From: Chamaea fasciata
Taxonomy: Eukaryota; Chordata; Aves; Passeriformes; Sylviidae
Direction: 5' to 3'
Length of the DNA stretch: 64,000 bases
NCBI GenBank assembly: GCA_029207755.1
Contig: JARCOQ010000012.1
Location: 18,711,740 to 18,775,739, forward strand
Of the stretch, positions 29,201 to 41,200 are shown piece after piece. Below the pieces are notes generated by a model. The model was not told where the DNA came from. It did not search any database and saw only the letters and a program-made list of their open reading frames with translations. How positions within the stretch are numbered: the stretch's first letter is position 1; the number at the start of each line of letters is the position of its first letter. A program made the translations under genes and the position numbers.

Positions 29201-32200
29201 GTGTGTGTGAGCACAGCCCCAGCCCAGAGCCCAGCCCAGGTGCTGTCCCCAGCACTGACCGTGGTGTGTGTGAGCACAGCCCCAGCCCAGGTGCTGTCCC
29301 CAGCCCTGACCGTGGTGTGTGTGAGCACAGCCCCAGCCCAGGTGCTGTCCCCAGCACTGACCGTGGTGTGTGTGAGCACAGCCCCAGCCCAGGTGCTGTC
29401 CCCAGCACTGACCGTGGTGTGTGTGAGCACAGCCCCAGCCCTGGTGCTGTCCCCAGCACTGACCGTGGTGTGTGTGAGCACAGCCCCAGCCCAGGTGCTG
29501 TCCCCAGCACTGACCGTGGTGTGTGTGAGCACAGCCCCAGCCCCGGTGCTGTCCCCAGCACTGACCGTGGTGTGTGTGAGCACAGCCCCAGCCCTGGTGC
29601 TGTCCCCAGCACTGACCGTGGTGTGTGTGAGCACAGCCCCAGCCCAGAGCCCAGAGCCCAGCCCAGGTTCTGGCCCCAGCACTGACCGTGGTGTGTGTGA
29701 GCACAGCCCCAGCCCAGGTGCTGTCCCCAGCACTGACCGTGGTGTGTGTGAGCACAGCCCCAGCCCTGGTGCTGTCCCCAGCACTGACCGTGGTGTGTGT
29801 GAGCACAGCCCCAGCCCTGGTGCTGTCCCCAGCACTGACCGTGGTGTGTGTGAGCACAGCCCCAGCCCAGGTGCTGTCCCCAGCACTGACCGTGGTGTGT
29901 GTGAGCACAGCCCCAGCTGGCAGCGTGGCCGTGGCGCTGGTGGCCGCCGTGGATGGCACCACCTTGGCTGGCACGGGGAGCCCCAGGCGGACGCTGGACG
30001 TGGCCACCGATGTTGGCTGCTGGTAAAGGAAAAAAAGGAGCATTTTACTTTTTTTTCTCCTTAGTAACTTGATCTCCAAGGCTTTTTAATAACAGTGATT
30101 ACAAGAATAATCGTTATTAATACTACCAAACAAAAAAACCCATCGAACCTAGTAATGTGCTTTTAAATATACACTCACAAATACTGGAAAAATTAGCTTT
30201 CTCATGTTCAATGACAGGTTTGCAGTATTTCACCTAAAAGCTATTATTCATACAGCTATATGGAAAAGATTAGAAGAAACAAATGTGACCTGCAAAAAAA
30301 TTGATGTTACATTGATACATTAATTCAGTTGTAATATTTACGTGTCAGTACTCATCAATATTTGAGTTTATCGTTGCCAGTAACACATACTGGTCCTCCT
30401 GGTATTTATGGGCCTGTTCTAGTGCTTTATCTTTATGAAAATTGACATGGACAGGAAATTTAGAAAGCAGAAAAATATTCTTAAAATAATTTCAGGCTGA
30501 ATTATATAGAAATTAACTTGCAGAGAAATGGAATCTAAGCATTGGGACAACTTCTGTCATAGAACACAGGCTCTGTACCCAGAGAGCAACTGCAACATAA
30601 AGCGCAGACAAAGGAAAATGACTGACCTACAGCCTTTCAGTCAGTAGTACATTCTATAGCTCAGGAAAATATAACAAACGTATTACTTATTTTGTGATTT
30701 ATGTACAAATCTTTCATTGCAAGACTGAAATCTCTTGCCATCTTACAAAAGGACAAGACTTAGGAATTAAAAAATGGCTCCAGAGCAGTTATTTAATTCA
30801 GCAGGAATGTAAATACCATCATAAACAAAAAGCATCACACAATATGGCAATTACAACAAAATGAGAAGCACACATTACTAAAAATGGAGGCCACACTGCT
30901 GTCTTATAACTATCATTTATTAAGATTTGCATTCACACACTTGGAAAAGACAAATTTTCTAAGTGGATAGAGTAATAAATCATGGCTGATATTGTTTCTC
31001 ACAAGATAAAACTATTTTTTTATTTAAATTTTAATTCATACCCAACAATTCATATGTCTCTAAAATTCATATTTTCTAAAGAACTGCTTATTTTAGATTC
31101 TTACATTGTCTATTAAACCTACGTAAAATACTTCTCCAAAGAACATCTAGTGTAGTCTAAAATATCTCCAAAAGGAACAGAAGCCCAGGCAGGCATTCAA
31201 AGCCCCAAGCATTCCTTACAAATCAGTCCAGCAACATCATCTACTGGATATCAATCTTCTGTACTTGGGGAAAAAAAGGAGGAAAGAAAACAAATCAAAT
31301 AAATCTACCTGACATCTGAACAAACCCCTTTTTTTGTTTGTATAGCTTTCAAGATTTTTAAAATCTTGACAAGGGATGCCTTCCATCCTGAGATAGCCTA
31401 GAGACAATAAACAGAATCTTCACAAAGAGGCAGAATTGTCTGGGTTTTTTGAGAGAGAAGGTACATAGAAGCCTTTTCTGTTTTAAACACCCTACACCTC
31501 TTTTCCTCATTATAAAAATTACTAAGTATTTTAAAGTACTAGTTGAATGAAATTGTATCTACCTGATGATTGCTGCATCTAAAATATAAATATTGTGTAT
31601 CTTGTTCACTTGCTTATAATCAGTTTCCAGCCTAAGAACACAGGATGCCTGTGGCATCTGCCCCCTCATCAGTCTGGGCTTCCAGAAGTGAGGTTTCAGG
31701 AAACGAGCAGATAACCAGGGGCACTTCTAGCAACTACTTGCTTCCAGGCAAGACCTGCAGCCAGAAATCCACAAATACAGGGTGAGACTGCGAGCTAGAG
31801 GATTTTTCTCAGCTAATAAATTCCCATTATTCATCAGAGGAACATACCTGAAAATAAAACTGCACAGAATTAACATATAAATTTTCACTATAATATCCAA
31901 CTAATAATACCCAACTAAGAATGTATTCCAATATGCCAGACTTCAGCAGCAAACTGTGAAACTTGAAGACTAAATTCACCCTTGGTTTTAAAAATCAATA
32001 GTGACAAAAGCCTTTGATAGAAAATGGCAGTAAAATCTATTCATGTGCTGGATATGAAGAAATCCCTCACCACCACAGAACTGCAAACAAAGTAATGGAA
32101 TGGTTTAGTAACGTGGTTCCAAAACTCGGAAGGGTTAGAAAGGTAAGTATGAAATGAGGGGATGAGAGACATAACAAGGAATTAGCCTGGAGAAATTCTT

Positions 32201-35200
32201 AAATATCATGGAAATGATCTTCAAGTGACAGCTACAAGTTGCCAGAAGACACTTGAAGGATTCCCAACATGAATGCTTTGAGAACTGATAAAAATTATTT
32301 AGAAAGAAAAAGCTGTGTTGTCTATGGAAGGAATCTTGTAAACAGATCTCATGAGAAATATGTCAAAAAGAAAACAAAAATTATCAACATTATTTCAACA
32401 AAAAATCATAACGCAATGTGCCAAGTTCCTACTGGAAGACTCTAAAAGAATTTATGATGTTCCTTAAGGAAAAACTGCTGAGGTTTGGTAGGATGCTATT
32501 AAATTCTGAAATTACCAGAAGAGCTAGAAAGAAACACATTTTCAAATGTTAACTATTATTTTTATTAGATAACTCAGATGTTTTTACATTCCCTAAATAC
32601 ACGGAAGTAACACTGAAGAGCCTTTTGCCCTGCACTGAGACATTTCCAGGCAGGAAACCAGAGCATGAATGAGCACAGTCAATAATTTGCTACCAATGCC
32701 CACGGGGACACTGGAGGATGCATCTGCACACAGAGCTGAGCTGGCTCTGTCCACACAGCTCAGAAATGGGGAGCACAGCACAGTGCTACAGAGGAAACAA
32801 GACTTTCAGGAGGGACAGCCTGGGAGGGGGGTGTCCCAAGGTTTGTTCTGCCTGCCCAAGTCACACAGGTAACACAAGTGACTCCGATTTCAGGTTGCAA
32901 CAAGTCACTTCCACTCAGGCAGTCAGAGCACACTGGAATTGTTCACAGTGCAGAAATACTGTGTGTCCTGTAAATTCACTCCTTAAACATCTCTACTTTC
33001 CTTCTCCCCAGAGCTCTGGGCACATGAATAGGGAGGCAAAGCTTGGGAGAGAATCCATTCTACCTGCTGTGCATGAACAAGCTGTCTCTGTACATCAAGG
33101 AATACACAAGGTTGCATTCGAAAAAGCAAGTCACTTGAATATGGAGAAAACAGGCAAAACAGCCAAAAACTATTTGTCACTGCCAAGGCAGGACTGGACC
33201 AATTTTAGAGATTGCATTGCATATTCACAGCTTTATCAAATGAAGTCAAACTGCAAGAGGGTTACTTTGCAAATCCTTGGGAGCAGGTTTGGGATACATT
33301 TGTATTTTGTACTGTAGAACCAACTACTGACCAACACTCTAGGTACCAGCAGCACAGGCTCTGCACTAGAGCTCACTTTTGACAAGTAAGTTCCATACAT
33401 TTCTCATGATCATTCCTGTCAATAAACTTGGCCACTATCAATCAAAAAGAAGAAAACAGCATTTTGAACAAACACTAACATAAAAATCAAGTTTCTCACA
33501 ACACAGATTGTGACACCTCTTTACATCTTCCAATACACGGTCCACTAAGTGTTATGCAAAACTCAATTTTCATAAGATCTTTAAGCTAAGATTTAGATTT
33601 GCAAAATCTGAAATGAAATTCAATTTTATTTCTAATCACTAATCTAGAAGACTTCTTATAAACTCAAGAGACCATGCTAAAGTGCCATCTGAGATGCCTC
33701 AAACAATCAACAGTAGCGTTTAACAAAGAGAAGACTGAAGTGGGATCACAGACACTGCCAGAAGCACAAACTAAAGGCCAAATCTGGGAGCTCACTTGCA
33801 CGGAGCTGGCACGGCCAGGTTTTGGAGGTGGGGTGGCTCTGCGAGGAGCTGCCAGAAGCTCCCCCTGTGCCCGGCAGAGCCAATTCCAGCCGGCTCCAGG
33901 ACGGAGCCGCCCCTGCCCAAGGCCGGGCCCAGCACTGACAGCGGCAGCGCCTCCGGGGAACACTCAGGGAAGGGCAGGAAAGCCCCGCGGAACTGCAGCC
34001 GGGGGAGAGGAGGGAGGAGATGGGAGAGCAGCAGCTCCGCAAAGGCCCGGGGCGGGGCAGGAGGGGCAGGAGCTGCTCCAGGGGCTGCAGCCCAGCTGCC
34101 CCACGGCCGGGGGGCAGCCCCGGGAGAGGCAGCCGTGCCCCCGCAGCCCTCGGGCTCCGGGATGGAGCAGAGACCCCCCGCAGCCCCCGCAGGGCCCCAC
34201 GGCGGAGCAGGGCCCGGAGGAGCCTCTGAGCCCGGGAACCCCGCGCTGGAGCAGCTCCGGGCAGGACCTGCGGGCCCGGGGAGAGAGGAGCCCAGGCTGG
34301 AAGAGCTTTGCTGGCAGGAGCCGTCAGCCCGCAGGGGAGCCGGGCTGGAGCAGCTCCTGGAGGACTGACTGCCCCAGGGAAAGGAGCAGGAGCAGCTCCT
34401 GGAGGACTGACTGCCCCAGGGAAAGGAGCAGGAGCAGCTCCTGGAGGACTGACTGCCCCAGGGAAAGGAGCAGGAGCAGCTCCTGGAGGACTGACTGCCC
34501 CATGGAAAGGACCAGGCTGGAGAAGCTCATGGACCCACTGTCTCCTGTGGGAGGGACCCCACACTGGAACACAGGAAGAGTGGGAAGAGCCCTTCCCCTG
34601 AGGAGGAAGGAGCAGCAGAGACAACCTGGGACGAGCGAGCACAGCCCCCATTCCCTGCCCCCTGCACCACTCCAGGGAGAGGTGGAGAAAGCTGGGAGTA
34701 AAGTTAAACCCAGGAAGAAAGGAGGGGTGAGGAGAAGGTGTTTTAAGATTTACTTTTTATTTCTCATAATTCAATTATATATTTGATTGGTAATTAATTA
34801 AGTTTCCCGCAGTCAAGCCTGTTTTGCTGTGTCAGTAACTGATGAAGGATCTCTATCCTGACTCATGAGTCTTTCCTTACATTTTCTCTCCTCATCCAGC
34901 TGAGGACAGGGATGGAGAGGCTCAGGTGGGCACCTGGTGTCCAGGCAGAGTCAACTACCACATAATTTTTCAGTAACTACCACATACCTTTCCTCCAGGC
35001 GTGGCTGTAGCTCATACTACAATTAATCCAACATAACACTCTCCATTAGCAAACTCTGCTTCCCGACACAAACTTCTGAAGAGTTCATGGAGAAACTTCA
35101 CACACTGATGACTGCCTCTCAGTTCCTCTGGTGACAGCTCACATGAACAGGCACTTAAATGTCACATGCAGAGAAACTTTTTATCAGAGACTTGATTTTT

Positions 35201-38200
35201 CTTTTCAGCCCAGCAAAAATACAGCGAAACTGACCCTAAGTATTATCCCTTTAAAAGCCTGACATTCACGCAATTACAGAAAATTACTGGAAACAGAATC
35301 TCTAACAGGTCAGACAGCAGTGAGAACCTTCACTGCCACCACAGTGTCACCAAGTGGAGCATCAGAACCCAAGGCAGGGAGATGCTGCTCTGTTCCTCGT
35401 GTGCACAATGGCTCTTTGGGGATAACAGGGCAGGAAGACACTGGGAGCAATTACACGGGACAAGCAGAGGACTTTGGGGCCACAAGAGAAAACCTTCAGT
35501 TTTGTCCAAAACCCCTACTGCTGAAGGAAATGCTTATCAAAGTACTTTCTCATGCTCTGGTGAAGTGGCTGGTCCTCCTGCAATCACTAGGTTTCATCCA
35601 AAATATCTGGTGAATAAAAACCAGCTGAATTTTGTCACTTCAGCTGGATTCTACTCCTGCCCCCAGTGCTTAGTGCTGCCTGCAAATACAGATAATCCAC
35701 TGTAATCAATACTCTTATGCAATGTATTTAAGAGTCCCCAACTTGCAATGTGGAGTTTGTGACCAGGACTGGCCATGGCTGCAACTGAACACAATAAATT
35801 AACCAGCATTTTTCATTTAGTATTTAAAATAGAGACAATTAGGCTCCATTTCCTACTTACAAAAGGAGGCTAGTAATCCCCTTAACTCCATTGTTGAGGA
35901 AACTGTTATAGGGATAAGCTTCACAAAAAAACCTGCTTGGTTATTAATTCCCACTGCAGAGGGAGGCAGCAAGTAAGCCTGAAGCAACCCACTGAAAAGT
36001 GGAGGAAAAAAAATTATATAAATTATCATTAATCAGGACTGTCCAGCCTACACACTGTAGAAATTAAAAATAACAGCAGCATGTGGTCAAGCAGCATAAT
36101 GCATATGCACATGGTAGACACTATGACAGTGCTCAGGAACGTCGTTTACAGCATTTCCTAATCTTTGCATGTTGAAATTTACAGCCTTATAACATTTGAG
36201 TGTTTCCTAAGTTTAGAGCTGTGTTAATGCTACAAAAATGTAAACAGTATCACTTGTAAGTACTGAAAACCTACTGTCTGCTTATACAGAAAGGAATCAC
36301 TCATCGTAAAGGAAAAGAAGGAAAAAGGTTTTGTGGTTAAAGCACAGTAAAGACCGCACATCTTACTCTCTCTGACCTCCCAACCCACCTGCCCTACCAC
36401 CACAAATGTATTCTCCAGAGCACTACAAAGAAACCAAAAATCCATCTATACAAAAGAAACAGTATGGAGTAGCTTATCTGATGATAATGGCAGTGCACCT
36501 TAGCAACAACAAATATTCATCTGTTTGCTTAAAATTTTGGCAAAGAGTAAAACAATCATTTGTCAGAAAACCAGAAAGAAAAACCAGAGTCAGTAATCAT
36601 AAATGAGTGAGAAAAATTACCAAAGGTGCCATAAAAATATAAACAATGCTGAAAACCCAGGCATAAATGTATGAGCAGACCAATCTCAGATTTGAAAGGC
36701 TCTGCTTTAGCCAGAAGAGCAGCTTGGGAGCCATCAGCCAAGCTCAGACTGCCCTCAGCAACAAGTGAAGGCACAGCCTGAGCTCTTGCTGCTGCTCAGA
36801 GCAAAAACACAGCCACAGCCAGGGCAGGGGATGCAGTACTTGGCACATCCTCAAAAAACTTTTTTTTTTTTTAAATTTTAGAAACAGATGACAAAGTGAA
36901 ACTTAACAGAAAGTGAGTATTGAAACACAGAAAACAAAACAGTAAAGTTCATGATATAAACTTCAAATTCCGAAAGAGTAGAAGTTCAAAAAATGCCTAA
37001 AGCAAGGGAAAAAAAAAAAGCTAGAAAAAAACTGTCATTTTCTAAAATACATATATATATGAAAATTTCAGACCGTTTAGACTATAAAAACAAAACACTA
37101 AACCATCAAACTTCACACATAAGTGCCTTTTCTGATCACTAAAAAGATACAAAAAAACTTAATAATGAAAAACACATTTTGAAACAAACTCGAAAACAAA
37201 AACATTTGTAAACTCTGAAGCCAAATCCATTTTCAGCAGCAGTCCCATGAAAACACCAATATACACTTTTTCACCCACTTTGAAGTTCCAACAACAGATA
37301 TTCCAACATAAAATATTGCAGGCCAGGCTAACATTGGTCTTTCCTGTATGATATTCACTTTATACTCTCAGTTTACAGCAGCACTTTAATTTTGTAACTA
37401 ACATAAAGTAATTGCAACTAAAAATAATTTGAAATAAGCAACTTTTTTGCTATTTGATTATGAATGTAAGCCCACCTGGGTATTAAGATACTGAAAGCCA
37501 GTGAAAAAATACATCAAAGGCATGCAAAGCCATTAAGTGTACAAATGAAAACTGCACATAAACAAAAGAAACACAGCAAAGGAAAACTAGATGGCAGCAC
37601 CTCCCTATTTTTCACAATTTCACAAGTCTAAGATTCAAAACAAGATATGGAGGCAAACATCTAATGCAATCTAATAACCAGTTGAAGAAGACTTGTGCAT
37701 TTATTTATTATCTCCGAAGAATACAGTAGTGCAAGCAAACCCACACTGTTTGAGTTGCTCATAATACAAGAATCCAGAGCAGAATTCTTCTAAGATCAAA
37801 TTAAGTTCCAACAAATTATGGCTTGTTTCCTAAAAATCCTGTACCTTAATTAATATTCTAAAGCTGATTAAATTTTGGCAACATTAAAAGTTCATTAATA
37901 TTCAGCTAAAATTAATGTCAACCAAAAAGTAAAAGGAAACTAAAATCACAAAGAGAAAATAGTTAAATTAAAATCATGCACAGCTAAGTCAAAAACATTC
38001 AAATCATGTTTTTCAAAAGAAGCACATTATCATTTTCACAGTACAACAAACTTGTACCTTCTAATGCATCCAAAGATTATTATAATACTCAGGGAAGACC
38101 AAGTATTTCCCTGCAAACCCTGAGATACCAATTCAAAAACAAAACAAGCCTCTTGTAGCTGCACTGATGTGAAAAATACTTTTAATATACCCGAGTATTT

Positions 38201-41200
38201 TGCAACTTTTTTCAAAACAGAACTCCAGAGAAAAATTGCAGCTAGGAGTGGGTAATATCACAAAATTGTAGATTCATTTAGGCTGGAAAAGGTCTCAAAG
38301 GTCAGTAAGACCAACCATTAACATCCCCATCACAATCCTATACAATCTTATAACTTGAACTAAATTAAAAGTGCTATTTGGTACATCATGTTTTTCTAGA
38401 ATATTTTAAAGATACCAGAAAGACTGTAAATGGAAAAGTTCATTAAAATATCAACTACATCTTTCTGTTACAGGTACTTGTCTCAGTCACTGCTCTCTGT
38501 ACTGCTGTTCCTTTCAGGTCCTGGTTCTCTGGCCTGGCTGTGTTCCACTGCTCCTCTGTGGTGCTGCAGGACTGTCCATCCTCTGGGACATGTGTCCAGC
38601 TCGGCCTTAAACTGAGCCCAGCTGAGCCCCTCCCTACAGGCTAAATGCTTATCCCATGCCCAGGTTTCCAGAACCCCACTAAGAATGGAAACCAGCAGAA
38701 TTCATTCATGCTTTACACAGCAGCAATTAAGAGGAGCATAACTAAATGTCTAATCAAAGATTACCCCACCTAAGAGTCAAGAAGAACCCAAGTCTTCCTT
38801 CCAAAATGGATTTGCCTCTCTTCTCCCAAGAATCTAACACAAAAGTGTACCCAAAGCTGTACATCTGCCTCTACTCCGGAAAGCTGCAAAAAACAAGACA
38901 AAGATACTATAAACCACAGAAGTCAAACAACTTGAACAGCAAATCCAAGCAGCCAAAGAATAAGAAACGTCAGATTTAAGTCTGCTGTGCAACTCAATCA
39001 TGTGCCTTGACTGCCCAGCTGAAGCATTCATCATGGAAGGACTGGAATTCACTGCACACCCACAGGACACAGCAATGCAGATCAACAGGAAATTATGGAT
39101 CTCAGTCTTTCTGAACTCTTGTGTTTGGCACTGCAATCCAAATCCATCCTTTTTTAAACCTGGGAAGGGAAGAGGGGTGGCTCTATCAATTCCCTCCAAG
39201 GGTAAGTACTACTGTATACAGATACTTCGCTTCTGAACCTTCAGCAACAGAACATGTAAGGGTAGAGCCCGTGTCTTTAAGGAAAGCCTTTACTTAAGCC
39301 CTTACATGAATTCCTCAGGGCAAACTGTTACACTTTCCTTATCCCAGCAGCTTCCATTGTTCCCAGAGAAAGCTGGCTCCTTCCTCACATGCTGTCCTGG
39401 ATAACAGCCCACCTGCTGAAGCTAGAGGAATTTTCAGGGAAAACCTGGCTCATTTTCCTCCAAAATATCTGAGGGCAAATGACCATCCTGAGTCTGGCAA
39501 GAAAAATCTTGCTGTAGTACCGAGGTTGCAGAAGTGGTTTAGAATCTGAACAGCTCCCTATGTCGATATCATCTCAGAACATTTAAAACACTGCCTTATT
39601 TTTCCTTCCTTTTTTGAGGGTGGAGAAATTATACAGTTGTCAAGGGGAGAGAACCAAAGAGCCTTCAAATTTAGATGAACACTTGGTAGTTTTTCAGACA
39701 CTCCTTCTAGTTTTAAAAAAGAGTAAGTACAAATCCTTTTTTATGTTCTCCAGTTAGCACTTTCTACACTTCTTAATAAGTTGCCAAAAGTAACTGCCAG
39801 CTTTGCAATTCCTTTGGCATGTTATTTAATATCCTGTATTTTACATCTCGCTGTAAGGATCACAACACACCTTCTCATCACAATAATTATTTAAAATGTA
39901 TAAACAAATAGACACTGAAAACAATCACTTGGCTGAGTACCTTGTGACACCTGACACAGGCTAAAAATTAGGACAATCTGCAGAACAGAACCATAATAGC
40001 CATAAAGTATGAAAGCCATGACTTTTTCTGATACATTCTTCATAAGATCATATCTTCATAAGATATTATTTCCCAGAATCCTTAAGGCAGACTGCAAATT
40101 TCCACCTTTGTTGACTTTCTACATAGGTAAAAGAAGGGTAAAACTCAGTGACTAAAATACAATGCTAAGCTCTACAAATTTAAAGCACTCTGCATTTTAA
40201 TCCAAATAAAGCTATCTTAAAATAACTGAATAAAGATACAGTAATTAAGTTGAGCTCTGCACAGTAAAATAGCAACCATCCCACTAATATCAGAAAAAAA
40301 GGTTAAAACTCCATAGCCTGCCATGTTCATCCATCTCACAAAACACTTGGCAGGATTCAGGCAATTAATGTTTATATTCTGTCTGTCTTGAGCTAATGGC
40401 ACCAGAATTTGCCTGTGTTTCAGTCACAGTTGACACCATGACTCTTGAATATTCATATTCTATACACATAAAAACCTAAGACATTATTTTTGATTAATTT
40501 TAAACTTTTTCTGGAAATTTTAATTCACTGAATTCAGATTTCTGACCACCAGAAAGAGATCCTGAAAGAAAACAGCTTCATTAAAAACTCCCTGAAAAAA
40601 TTATTTTTCAGTGCACACAATTTCCTTTATTTTAGAACTTGATCCCTGAGAATTGATTAATTATACTGACTACTCAAACAAATACCTGACATTTCTAAAA
40701 CCTTAGCATAATATTTTACTGTTGAACATTTCATCTAGAAAACCAATGAACAGTCTCTGGTTATAAACCATCCACCTAATCAAATAAAAGTCTCTCGTGT
40801 CTAGTTCTGATTAGATAAACCTTTAGAATTTATATCTTTACAATCTTGTTTTAAAAGGCTGTCAACCACAATTTTTAAGTAATATTCTAAGGTCAAATGT
40901 ATCAAACATATGAAATGCATGTCACAATGAAAGAAGTCTCTGAAGATCTAATGCAGAGTCAGGAAAGTTCAGTAAATTTCCCAAGGGCAATATTCATTAT
41001 TTCTTAACCCTGTTAATTACAACAAATACAGAAATGATTTGTACAGTTTGGGGAGACACCAGTAAGATTTTCAAAGGAGATGACTCCTGACAAGCTACGA
41101 TATCAAAATTCTAATCCCCCTACACTAAAATAATCAAACTTTCCCATCTTGCAAGATATTGATCATTCCTAAGGCCTTGCTGGCCTCCTCTATTCCAAGT

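Larger units (their letters stand above)
27861..29890 (-). other. TAF4: TAF4 intron 3
   Basis: The intron is about 2.0 kb and almost wholly repeats. In transcript order it holds the minisatellite, a CR1 piece (28,683-28,793), an LTR-like insertion (about 28,058-28,682) and the other CR1 piece (about 27,925-28,057). Its acceptor is TTAATAG|GTATCAG at 27,861-27,862. Confidence 0.8.

Noticed and set aside
28521..30079. Overlapping open frames of 251-437 codons on both strands
   Set aside because: They arise because the 51-bp minisatellite has a period divisible by three and no stop in most frames. Only the exon 3 part (29891-30019) has TAF4 support.
32718..33317. 199-codon plus-strand frame
   Set aside because: No recognisable domain, no splice or promoter context, and it lies inside TAF4 intron 2.
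33674..34786. Open frames of 190-370 codons on both strands
   Set aside because: They cover a GC-rich LTR-like element and its 42-bp array. The products are low-complexity with no family match.
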